From: a virus
Reading direction: 5' to 3' (one strand)
Length of the DNA: 20,977 nt
Virus record (IMG/VR): IMGVR_UViG_3300046005_000204
Span: 1-20,977 of that record
Part shown: positions 7,314 through 14,065 of the stretch, one piece after another
How the letters are laid out: every line of letters begins with the position of its first letter
Position numbering within the stretch: position 1 is the stretch's first letter
Notes under the pieces: generated by a model
What the model was told of the DNA's origin: nothing
Database searches by the model: none
What the model saw: only the letters and a program-made list of their open reading frames with translations
Translations under genes and position numbers: made by a program

Positions 7314-9677
7314 TTATCGTCTGCCGTCAGGTCTGATGTCCACCCGTGGGCTACCTAGCTGCCACTGAGTACCAAGCGTGTTGCAACTTACTTTCATTGA
7401 CATCTGGCGACCGCGCACCCGAATGTTTACCTGCCCAGTGAAAGTGTCTAGTTCAATAGGGTATGTCTGCGTAGCTGTTACGGCTTGTGAGGCTGTAGCA
7501 CTTGTACCGCCCACCGATAAGGGGTTGTTGTACCCAGAGCCGGAGTTCTGCAATGGCAGAAGCTGCATTATTAGGCTAGGTGTAGTCCCATCTGTAGAGC
7601 CACGGAAGGTCAAGTCCGGCAGCATACGCCAAGCAAACGCCATGTTGTGCCCGTCACCGATGTCAAACTGAGAGCTTGTAATGCTTGACTCAATGGCTAT
7701 AGGAGTGTCGCCAGTATTGTCATCTACACCCGACTCGTGGTTGACAATGTTATATGAGTAGGTAGCCGCCATAGGAAAAGTACGTAGACCCGAATCCAGC
7801 CATGCTGTGCGAGCCATATTGCCGTACATCCAGATGTCTTCCAAATAGTTGTAGATCACGTAGCGGTCTACGGTAGTGGAGTTTGAGGAGCAGTAGAAGA
7901 ACCAAATCTCGTTAAAGCCCTCGTTGGTGTTAGCAAAAATCTGGTCGGCTTGCTGCAGATTGATGTCACTGTAAATGTACTGGCGCAGGTCACAGCGCAT
8001 GGTCTGAACTCGACCGTCGTATTTATAGAACTTGTCTATGCCCATCCAGAAAACAGCGCCAGAGCCAATAGCAGCGGCGTTAGGCCCCGCAATTGAGACG
8101 TTATCAGCAAGAAGTTGTGTGCCCCAGACGTAGGGTGGTCCAAGGTACTGCAGGGAATATATTGCCGAATCAGACCAAACCACGATCTCTTGGCGGCTTT
8201 GTATTGCGGTGACAATCTTAGAGCCGTGCGACAGGCGAATACTACCAGCTTGGTTTGTAATTGCGGGAGCCCACTCTAGGTACGACTCTTGGTCAGACCA
8301 GCGGATAAGCATGGGATCAAACTCGGTGCTTCCAAAGTCATTGGTTCCAAAACAAATGGTAAAACGGCTTGCATCAGAAATAATAAAGTTTGCCTGTGTC
8401 AGCGGAACGCTCGATGCTCCGTTTAATGCAGTAAGCGCAATGCCCCGCGAAGAGATTTTGTGTGTCCCAGACTGAGACCCCGACGTGTTAATTGTTGTTG
8501 ATAGTGTGTAGGTAAGACCTGTTGGCGCACCTGCCGTGGTTGTAACCCCGGAACCGCCTACAGTAGTGGATAGGGTAAATGTTGTAGCGCCATTGGTGGC
8601 TATAACGTAATAAGTTGTGGGGTCGGTGTATCCAGTAATAGAGCCTGTGCCACCCAAGGTTCCGCTAATTACTAATGACTGCCCAATAGCCAACCCAAAA
8701 CTTGGGGAAGTACAACCAAATTGCCCTGCTGTCCCTGTAATAGTTACGCCTGATAACGCTGCACTTGAAGTTGTGGATGTAGCTAGATTAAATGTGGTGC
8801 TTGATACATACCGTGTGTAGTACACCGTGCCCACAACAAGCCCTGTAGGTAGTGCCCCGTCAGTCTGAAACGTAATTGCTGTTTTGTCCGCTAGTGTTAC
8901 TGCTGTGGTGACTACGCAGGGGGTCGCAATTGTCATGGTCGCAACGACTGGGGTAACCCCAATGTTGGCATTCCACAGGTACAGAGGCCCGTTACGTGGC
9001 CCAAAAAGCAAGTCTTGACCAAAGTTGTTCTGGTTCCAAATACGCATATTGAGCAGGGTAGTAGCTCCAAAGCCCCAAGAACCCGAACCCCAAGCGCCTG
9101 ATCCCCAACCAACAGATGGAACTGAATATGCGGGGCCCACGTTAACTTGATACACGGCATAGACTGTGCCGCCACCCGTAGTCGAGGATGTTGCTGCTGT
9201 AGCAGATGTAATGGTGTAGGTAGTCGCGCTTAGGAAAGTAATCTGGTACTCGCCAAGGATGGTGATGCCGCCCACGGCTGTGCCGCCAAAAAACGTAACA
9301 AAGTCCCCATCCACATAACCACCCGCAGCGTCCGTTACTGTTACGGTAGTGGATAGGTTTACTGTTGTGAAGGGGTCGGTCAACGTGGATTCAGCGCGGA
9401 TAGGGGTAATGTCCCGGTAGAGACCACCAAGTTCAATGTAGAACTTTAAGTTCGTGCCAACACCAAGCAGGTTTAAAAAGCCCAGCGTGACCCAGTTTGA
9501 CAAAGAACGGCATACGCCTACAAATACTGCTGAAGATATACGCGCCCACCCCCCGATCTTCTCTGGCGTACCAAAACGGAACCTAATGTTGTCGGATTCA
9601 TAGTACCCACCTTCCGTTGTCAGTCGGGTTCCTTCTCGGTTAACACCGGGCTTGAGCAAAATTTTTTGTAAACTCAT
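7314..9677 (-). CDS. Tail nozzle-like beta-propeller protein (P22 gp10 type architecture)
   Basis: The protein has 787 residues, longer than the roughly 470 of P22 gp10. The N-terminus (KILLKPGVNREGTRLTTEGG, then NIRFRFGTPEKIGGW) is typical of a podovirus tail protein family. Propeller-like strands occur at about 495-625, including EIVVWSDSAIYSLQYLGPP, AVFWMGIDKFYKYDGRVQTM and DRYVIYNYLEDIWMYG. The C-terminal strand block ends with WQLGSPRVDIRPDGRR, as in gp10-type proteins. Two Thr/Ser/Gly-rich beta segments at about 97-178 and 243-400, with TVYYTRYVSSTTFNLAT and TTYYVIATNGATTFTLS, look like inserted adhesin-type repeats and explain the extra length. The family assignment rests on motif resemblance and gene order. 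It probably forms the tip of the short tail that closes the DNA channel. Confidence 0.78.
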   Translation of the reverse strand: MSLQKILLKPGVNREGTRLTTEGGYYESDNIRFRFGTPEKIGGWARISSAVFVGVCRSLSNWVTLGFLNLLGVGTNLKFYIELGGLYRDITPIRAESTLTDPFTTVNLSTTVTVTDAAGGYVDGDFVTFFGGTAVGGITILGEYQITFLSATTYTITSATAATSSTTGGGTVYAVYQVNVGPAYSVPSVGWGSGAWGSGSWGFGATTLLNMRIWNQNNFGQDLLFGPRNGPLYLWNANIGVTPVVATMTIATPCVVTTAVTLADKTAITFQTDGALPTGLVVGTVYYTRYVSSTTFNLATSTTSSAALSGVTITGTAGQFGCTSPSFGLAIGQSLVISGTLGGTGSITGYTDPTTYYVIATNGATTFTLSTTVGGSGVTTTAGAPTGLTYTLSTTINTSGSQSGTHKISSRGIALTALNGASSVPLTQANFIISDASRFTICFGTNDFGSTEFDPMLIRWSDQESYLEWAPAITNQAGSIRLSHGSKIVTAIQSRQEIVVWSDSAIYSLQYLGPPYVWGTQLLADNVSIAGPNAAAIGSGAVFWMGIDKFYKYDGRVQTMRCDLRQYIYSDINLQQADQIFANTNEGFNEIWFFYCSSNSTTVDRYVIYNYLEDIWMYGNMARTAWLDSGLRTFPMAATYSYNIVNHESGVDDNTGDTPIAIESSITSSQFDIGDGHNMAFAWRMLPDLTFRGSTDGTTPSLIMQLLPLQNSGSGYNNPLSVGGTSATASQAVTATQTYPIELDTFTGQVNIRVRGRQMSMKVSCNTLGTQWQLGSPRVDIRPDGRR

Positions 9678-9695
9678 GGCTCATTTTCCCATGAA

Positions 9696-10127
9696 TTAGG
9701 CAAAAGGTCGAGTACCGCTGCGGTCGATGATAAGCGCAACTCCTCTGGGTTCTGCGTCTTCTGTGTTGGGGATACTGATGTGTGTCCAACGGTCAAACTC
9801 GCGGATGATCTGGTCATAGGGTAAACCCGCAGCAATCACGGCGCGGACTACCTCATCTGGGGTCACTCCCGGTACTCGAAGGTCAGCCGCGCACCCCTTA
9901 CGATGCTGAGACTTGTCAGAACTTCCAACTGCATCGTTTACACGCTTACTGCGGAAGGCAGAGTTAATCATCACAGGTTTACCACCAAGGGTTTCTTTGA
10001 CCTGCTCCAGCAATTGCGCCAAGCGTTGCAGGTTACTAATTTCTTCCTGTGTTGGGCTGTTGTCAAACTCACGGTGGTCGGTGACGGTCAGTTCGTCAAG
10101 GGTAAAGTGTTTACTTAGGTGGGTCAT
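9696..10127 (-). CDS. Endolysin, peptidase M15 (D-Ala carboxypeptidase-like)
   Basis: This 143-residue single-domain enzyme matches the zinc-dependent M15 peptidase fold. Likely zinc ligands are H75 and D82 in SQHRKGCAADLR and H116 in WTHISI. E110 in IIREFDRWTH is the probable catalytic acid/base, and R59 in SAFRS is the conserved substrate-binding arginine. M15 phage lysins cut peptide bonds in peptidoglycan stems or cross-links. There is no signal peptide, so export across the inner membrane would need the holin encoded just upstream. The ATG overlaps the holin stop (AAATGACC), a typical holin-endolysin coupling. The key residues are all present and the length is normal for the family. Confidence 0.93.
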   Translation of the reverse strand: MTHLSKHFTLDELTVTDHREFDNSPTQEEISNLQRLAQLLEQVKETLGGKPVMINSAFRSKRVNDAVGSSDKSQHRKGCAADLRVPGVTPDEVVRAVIAAGLPYDQIIREFDRWTHISIPNTEDAEPRGVALIIDRSGTRPFA

Positions 10128-10540
10128 TTTTTACCTTTCATATCGGCTAATTTCTCAAGCGTTCTGCCACCAAAGTACGCGCCCATCACAAGCATCCCCC
10201 ACTGCCCAAGCAGCGTAACATAAGACTCGGAAATCTTGAAGCCAAAGCCGTCCAGAATAGCCAGCGTAAGGTAAGCGGTCAGGATATACACCAAGGTCAT
10301 TGGGCGCACATTTTTAGACAGCCACGAATCCGAAGCCATGTCAGCAGTCCAGCGGTCTGTAGTGTTTTGCTGCTCTGCTTTAAACATCTCGGTTTCGTTT
10401 GCCATTTGAGCCAACTCGCCATTTTGCTGCATCTGAAACAGTTCAGCTTTGGCCTTTTCAGCAGCAATCGGGTCGGGCAAAAAACGGTCAATGAGTTTGC
10501 CCCCAATAGCGGCAAGTGGGTTTAGGTCACTCAAGGTCAT
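10124..10540 (-). CDS. Holin, 3TM / gene-transfer-agent holin type
   Basis: This 138-residue protein resembles the GTA_holin_3TM family. An N-terminal segment (LNPLAAIGGKLIDRFLPDP) is followed by a Gln/Glu-rich helix with MANETEMFKAEQQ, then the conserved DSWLSKNVRPMTLVYI motif leading into a membrane helix at about 81-101. A second helix lies at about 107-125, followed by a basic tail. It would form lesions in the inner membrane that let the endolysin out. The ATG overlaps the preceding stop (CAATGACC) with an AGGAG sequence upstream, and its own stop overlaps the endolysin start. The motif and the endolysin neighbour make this a strong call. Confidence 0.9.
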   Translation of the reverse strand: MTLSDLNPLAAIGGKLIDRFLPDPIAAEKAKAELFQMQQNGELAQMANETEMFKAEQQNTTDRWTADMASDSWLSKNVRPMTLVYILTAYLTLAILDGFGFKISESYVTLLGQWGMLVMGAYFGGRTLEKLADMKGKK

Positions 10541-11154
10541 TGTTTACTCCTAGATAACATGGTTGCGGCAATACTCAGCATGGTTCGTGCTGATTCTAAG
10601 TTTTCGGGTTCGGTTTCCCATCCCACGGTTATCTGCCCCACAAACCGCCCCGGTTCAGGTGGAACACTGATTCTGCAAGTATAGGTAACGCCCTTGTTGA
10701 TGTACCAAATACCCATCTCAGACTGCGCTGTGCGGTACTCACCGCAAGGGATTTCGTTTGCCATCAGCTTCACAACGTCGGCGTTATTGGCTGCGTTGTT
10801 TGTAAACAGTCCGACATCCAGCCCGTCATTGGTTTTGTCTCTGCCGTCCTTGGCGTAGGCTCGGTACAGTATGCGAGTCCCGAACATTGGGTTGACTTTA
10901 AACACCGCAACGATAGTGGCGTTGGTGGTCTTAAACAGGTGGGCAGAAGCATCCTCAACACGGTCCTCGGCAATGCTGGGTATCTTCTTGGATTCTTTGT
11001 AAGCCCCAATAAGCAGGTCTTGGTTTGTGTACACAAAGTAACCAGCAAAAGCAACTACGCCCATGACAAGGATAGCGATAAGTTTAAACGGTGAATCCAC
11101 ATACCCAAGAACTTTATCAAGGGTTGAATTAGCGTTTAAAGTTCCTTCGCTCAC
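10537..11154 (-). CDS. Membrane-anchored protein of the lysis cluster, unknown function
   Basis: The 205-residue protein is given a GTG start because GTGA overlaps the preceding gene's stop and AAAGG lies about 6 bases upstream. An in-frame ATG further up (11223) would read 23 extra residues through the neighbouring gene and is less likely. One membrane helix lies at about 22-42 (FKLIAILVMGVVAFAGYFVY), then about 160 residues of mixed alpha/beta appearance. Cysteines C137 and C160 flank a section with GIWYINKGVTYTC and could form a disulfide if the C-terminal domain is periplasmic. The next gene encodes the holin. A role in lysis control or membrane disruption is inferred only from position. 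It is not a recognisable spanin, antiholin or lysozyme. Confidence 0.82.
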   Translation of the reverse strand: MSEGTLNANSTLDKVLGYVDSPFKLIAILVMGVVAFAGYFVYTNQDLLIGAYKESKKIPSIAEDRVEDASAHLFKTTNATIVAVFKVNPMFGTRILYRAYAKDGRDKTNDGLDVGLFTNNAANNADVVKLMANEIPCGEYRTAQSEMGIWYINKGVTYTCRISVPPEPGRFVGQITVGWETEPENLESARTMLSIAATMLSRSKQ

Positions 11155-11624
11155 AGCTTGCCTTTCATTGCAATTACACCCCAAGCCACCAAGAAAAATA
11201 TGGCGGCGGCTACCAGTATGCAAAGCCCCATCGTGATGGCCTCGTCTATTTCTTGCTTGCGGTTCTTAGCCGCTTTAGCATCCAGTATCTCCTGCACTTT
11301 CCTGCGCTGCACTATGCTGTTGCGCTCAAGCAGAATCTGACTCCACAACTGACTCTGGCCCTGATTGATAAAGTGCCACTTAAGTTCTTCCTCAGCCTTG
11401 TTCAGTTCATGCAGTTGCATGACTGTGCTCATCGCTTGGCTAGTGTCAGAAGAGTATTTCTTCTTTGGGTCTTTTACCGCTTCCTTGGCTACCTTTTCCT
11501 TCGCGTCAAAAAACTTCATCACGTCATTCGTGATGCCCTGCACATCTTTGCCCATTTTGATTGCGGCCTGAATGCCTTTAATGGCTCCTTGGGCTATGGC
11601 AAATGCGCTAATTGGGTCGATCAT
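11151..11624 (-). CDS. Tail-anchored membrane protein of the lysis cluster, unknown function
   Basis: The 157-residue start is placed at the ATG at 11624 because GGAGGTC lies 6 bases upstream; an in-frame ATG at 11639 would omit it. The N-terminal part (MIDPISAFAIAQGAIKGIQA) is amphipathic. The middle (about 40-125) is highly charged and probably coiled coil. A single hydrophobic helix lies at the end (about 131-152), leaving a short basic tail. This plan (helical, charged, tail-anchored) recurs in small conserved proteins near phage lysis genes. Its TGA overlaps the GTG of the next gene. It could regulate the holin, act as a spanin-like component or be structural; the sequence does not decide. 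Confidence 0.83.
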   Translation of the reverse strand: MIDPISAFAIAQGAIKGIQAAIKMGKDVQGITNDVMKFFDAKEKVAKEAVKDPKKKYSSDTSQAMSTVMQLHELNKAEEELKWHFINQGQSQLWSQILLERNSIVQRRKVQEILDAKAAKNRKQEIDEAITMGLCILVAAAIFFLVAWGVIAMKGKL

Positions 11625-11781
11625 TCTTGACCTCCACAACCCAGCGGCACACCCTCCCGTCCTTGTCTAAAAACTCATTGGCTCCATACTTCTCGCTCGG
11701 CAGTACGACGCGGCACACCAACACGATTTTTGTCTCGGTATTGGGCCACGGTACTTGAGCAGAAGCAATTGCATCAATCAT
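11608..11781 (-). CDS. Small 57-residue ORF in the lysis cluster
   Basis: This frame encodes MIDAIASAQVPWPNTETKIV and continues to a TAG at 11608. The ATG overlaps the stop of the upstream 63-residue gene (ATGA), and its end overlaps the start of the 157-residue gene by 17 bases. Without it there would be an otherwise atypical gap of about 150 bases between two genes in a fully packed operon. The sequence has VCRVVLPSEKYGANEFLDKD and then RVCRWVVEVK, suggesting a small beta-rich soluble fold with two cysteines. There is no signal peptide or membrane helix. I do not recognise the family. It is supported by the tight coupling and operon fit, not by homology. Confidence 0.68.
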   Translation of the reverse strand: MIDAIASAQVPWPNTETKIVLVCRVVLPSEKYGANEFLDKDGRVCRWVVEVKNDRPN

Positions 11782-11969
11782 TCGTCCGCAGGTAGTGGTG
11801 TGTTAATAACAGGGATTTCCTCATCTGCGCCGTAGACCTTGCCGCCTTCGGCTTGGTACTTTAAAAAGGCTTGGTAGTCTGTGTTAGCGGGGTCAAATGG
11901 AATAGATACACCATCAGACCTAACAAGCGCTTCATCACGCAAAATTTTATAAAGTGTATAAGTTACCAT
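11778..11969 (-). CDS. Small fibre-associated protein, putative assembly/accessory
   Basis: The 63-residue protein contains GVSIPFDPANTDYQAFLKY and then AEGGKVYGADE. The 'IPFDPANTDYQ' pattern recurs in small phage proteins encoded beside tail fibre genes and in tail-fibre-assembly-type sequences. It starts right after the TAA of the large fibre gene, and its stop overlaps the next ATG. A chaperone or fibre-tip accessory role is a reasonable inference from motif and position. No domain with a known activity is visible. Confidence 0.75.
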   Translation of the reverse strand: MVTYTLYKILRDEALVRSDGVSIPFDPANTDYQAFLKYQAEGGKVYGADEEIPVINTPLPADE

Positions 11970-13085
11970 TTACAACTCCGAAGAAAATGTTGCGGTGGAA
12001 GCTGTTGAATTTATAGCTTCAATAAAATAAGGAATTAAAGCTGTCATAGCTGTTGATGTTCCAATAACTTTTGCTATCAAAGTAGAAGATTCTGTTGCAG
12101 AAATAACAATGTTGCTTAATGTTTGAGATGTAACACCATTTGACGCAGCCCAAGACCCTGCGTATGCAAATGCTGGTGTAGCTCTCATTTTTACAGGAAA
12201 TGTTGTAAACGCTAACATTGATGTTGTGCTTGCCGCAGTGCCGCCAGTTGCAAATTTGTTATATACAGAATCACCACCATAAACAATGCAATACCGCTGT
12301 GCAAGCTGAAGCTCGGTGGAATAAGGCCGATAGTCAAACGATGTGGCTGTGCTGCCTTTTTCAAGCTGAACGCCTGTGATGTAGAAGGTGGCTCCGTTTG
12401 TGCCGACTACGCTGGTTGCTCCTGTGGCAGAGTCGTATTCTGTACCAGCCCAAGCACCAGCGGTTCCTGAATATGTAGAGCCAACACCTAATCCAATAGA
12501 GATGTAAAGACCGACACCGTTTGTAGTTAGCCAAGTCCCCGATGTATCTCCCGCAATAGTTACTGATTTTTGCTCCCATGTATTTGCGGAAGAAATTGTG
12601 TAACTAAAAGGATACGAGCGAGTATATGCACTGTTTCCAATTGACCCGCCAAATGTTCCTGTTAAAGAACTGCGCACCCAAAATGACAAGGTTACTGAAG
12701 CCGCGCTTGCAGTCCCCCACGCAAAATCTGAGATATTTAAGCCTTCAACCCGTTGGACAATTTGAAACAAATCGGTGCTACTTATGGAATATGCCGAACT
12801 TGATGTAACTCCAAGATAGTTAATAAATCCAGCGGGCGGCGTTACCGAACCAGCATTTTGCTGGACTGTAAATTTAGAAGCTACTGAACCATACGCAAAC
12901 CATCTATCAAGGGTATATTGAACGGCAGTAGTTTGAGTAAATGAAGCTGTACTACGCTGACTTATTCCCATCGCACCATTGATGATGCGGTTACGGAAGG
13001 CTAGACCACCATAAAACGCACTTGTGTTTTGGGTTGACGCATCATTGAATGTCAAACCATTTGTTCCGTTTAGACTTACTGACAT
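11970..13085 (-). CDS. Tail fibre / receptor-binding protein
   Basis: The 371-residue start is at 13085, where AAGGAGACACT precedes the ATG; an upstream in-frame ATG at 13106 would read inside the endonuclease gene. The N-terminus (SLNGTNGLTFNDASTQNTSA) is the short attachment-type motif of phage fibres. The segment FRNRIINGAMGISQRSTASF and YTLDRWFAYG then begin a beta-sandwich resembling carbohydrate-binding modules. FYITGVQLEKGSTATSFDYR and ELQLAQRYCIVY follow at about 235-270, a pattern common in fibre proteins. The Ser/Thr-rich C-terminal region is probably the host-contact part. Adhesion to a host surface glycan is inferred from the family. It is the first full fibre gene after the homing endonuclease insertion. 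Confidence 0.85.
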   Translation of the reverse strand: MSVSLNGTNGLTFNDASTQNTSAFYGGLAFRNRIINGAMGISQRSTASFTQTTAVQYTLDRWFAYGSVASKFTVQQNAGSVTPPAGFINYLGVTSSSAYSISSTDLFQIVQRVEGLNISDFAWGTASAASVTLSFWVRSSLTGTFGGSIGNSAYTRSYPFSYTISSANTWEQKSVTIAGDTSGTWLTTNGVGLYISIGLGVGSTYSGTAGAWAGTEYDSATGATSVVGTNGATFYITGVQLEKGSTATSFDYRPYSTELQLAQRYCIVYGGDSVYNKFATGGTAASTTSMLAFTTFPVKMRATPAFAYAGSWAASNGVTSQTLSNIVISATESSTLIAKVIGTSTAMTALIPYFIEAINSTASTATFSSEL

Positions 13086-13729
13086 AGTGTCTCCTTGTAT
13101 GCCCATTCCATTCCATACGCTGTTTTTGACTTACCTAAACAGCACTTACTAATTGTAGTTCCGTGTCCTTTGTAAGACCTAGCGGCTTCAGATACAGACA
13201 TAAATTCTTTTTGGGTTGTTAAACAAACAACAGCCTTTGATGGCTTACCCCCACCTTCAGGACGTTTTCTTCCGTACAACGGGCTGTTAACTCCTTTTGG
13301 CTTGCTAACACCCAGCATAGCGCCAACTTTTCCCCACATAGGATTTAACTCCCCAAGATACCGTGCGCTCATTTCTGGGCGGGGTATGCCTTTCTTTGGG
13401 TGCAATTTTCCATACATCGGGTGATGAACCCCAGAAGGCGCTCCGTCAAACCCGTTTTCCGCAATTAGGTTGGCCCACTCTGGGTTGTTTGCAACGTCAT
13501 GCAGTTCACTAAACTCTTTTGCGGCAGCAAGGCATCTGGCTTCTTCAAAGTAAACACCGAGAACGCCTACGTCAATGTCTTTGCCATGAACTTTTAAATG
13601 ACGTTTCCAGTAATGCCCACTACCTCTGTAATACTTTAGCGTATTCAGTTGTGCTGTTTTGCAGAAATACTTCAGCCCTGTGACCCTGTGCGTCATCACG
13701 AGCAAAGCAGTAGGTGCAAAATTACTCAT
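13076..13729 (-). CDS. Homing endonuclease-like protein with NUMOD3 repeats (GIY-YIG-like N-terminus)
   Basis: The 217-residue protein starts at MSNFAP; an earlier in-frame ATG (13768) only reads the fibre fragment out of frame. Residues about 8-95 (THRVTGLKYFCKTAQ, YYRGSGHYWKRHLKVHG, EWANLIAENGFDG) match a phage family I regard as GIY-YIG-like nucleases, though the usual YFG is YFC here and the fit is distant. Three NUMOD3-like DNA-binding motifs follow: HHPMYGKLHP (102-111), ELNPMWGKVG (127-136) and VNSPLYGRKRPEGG (147-160). The C-terminus (KAVVCLTTQKEF, SVSEAARSY, AYGMEWAYKE) resembles NUMOD1/IENR1. Such enzymes cut at a specific site and copy their own gene there. The start overlaps a fibre fragment's stop (ATGAGTAA) and its end overlaps the next fibre's start by 10 bases. 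Activity is not shown. Confidence 0.85.
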   Translation of the reverse strand: MSNFAPTALLVMTHRVTGLKYFCKTAQLNTLKYYRGSGHYWKRHLKVHGKDIDVGVLGVYFEEARCLAAAKEFSELHDVANNPEWANLIAENGFDGAPSGVHHPMYGKLHPKKGIPRPEMSARYLGELNPMWGKVGAMLGVSKPKGVNSPLYGRKRPEGGGKPSKAVVCLTTQKEFMSVSEAARSYKGHGTTISKCCLGKSKTAYGMEWAYKETLCQ

Positions 13730-13811
13730 TGCCAAACCCTGTTGCTGCTGTTGCCTGTACCGAGGCATCGTTGAACGTGATGCCTGTTGTGCCGCCTATT
13801 GATGTGGTCAT
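13722..13811 (-). pseudogene. 5' fragment of a tail fibre gene, cut off by the homing endonuclease
   Basis: A 29-codon frame encodes MTTSIGGTTGITFNDASVQA followed by TAATGFGNE, then TAA. It matches the N-terminal attachment motif of phage fibres, including the next intact fibre in this window (NGTNGLTFNDASTQNTSA). It stops just where related fibres continue with a (F)RNRIINGAM segment, exactly where the endonuclease gene begins. The ATG overlaps the stop of the upstream assembly-like gene. It is best read as the remnant of a fibre gene interrupted by the mobile gene. It may still be translated and could serve as a translational lead-in for the endonuclease, whose own Shine-Dalgarno sequence is weak. 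Confidence 0.75.
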
Positions 13812-14065
13812 TTTGGAAACTCCTCTTTTACCGCTGTGATTGCTGCCTTCCAAGTGTCCATGCCACCGTGATACAGCAGGTCAAGCTGGTCTGCAATTGA
13901 TGGGTATGCTGCGGCACGTTTGTCTTTGTATGCGTTGGCATCCATGTAGGCTTGCACAGCAGCCTCGCTGTATTGCACGGGGTTGCCAGCAGCGTCGAAG
14001 GCTTCATCGCCACGGATGGTTACTACTGTTGGATGCAGCTTATAAATTACTTCTTGTTTTATCAT
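13808..14065 (-). CDS. Small fibre-assembly-like phage protein
   Basis: The start is set at the ATG at 14065, which overlaps the preceding TGA (GCATGA); the upstream alternative at 14116 lies inside the previous gene. The 85-residue protein carries AAAYPSIADQLDLLYHGG (51-68) and WKAAITAVKEEFPK at the end. This 'YPSIxDQLDxLxH ... W...I..VK..FPK' pattern is widespread in small phage proteins next to tail fibre genes, often annotated as tail-fibre-assembly or XkdW-like. It is soluble, with no membrane segment. Fibre folding or attachment is inferred from the company it keeps. Confidence 0.8.
   Translation of the reverse strand: MIKQEVIYKLHPTVVTIRGDEAFDAAGNPVQYSEAAVQAYMDANAYKDKRAAAYPSIADQLDLLYHGGMDTWKAAITAVKEEFPK

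Noticed and set aside
10537-11223. Longer form of the 205-residue membrane protein starting at 11223, with a FLGGLGCN sequence that might look like a lipoprotein box.
   Set aside because: The residue at -3 is Gly rather than Leu, and the segment reads through the end of the previous gene. The GTGA overlap with AAAGG upstream gives a better start.
11970-13085. Diversity-generating retroelement targeting a fibre gene.
   Set aside because: No reverse transcriptase, no template/variable repeat pair and no C-type-lectin-like C-terminus are visible in the window.
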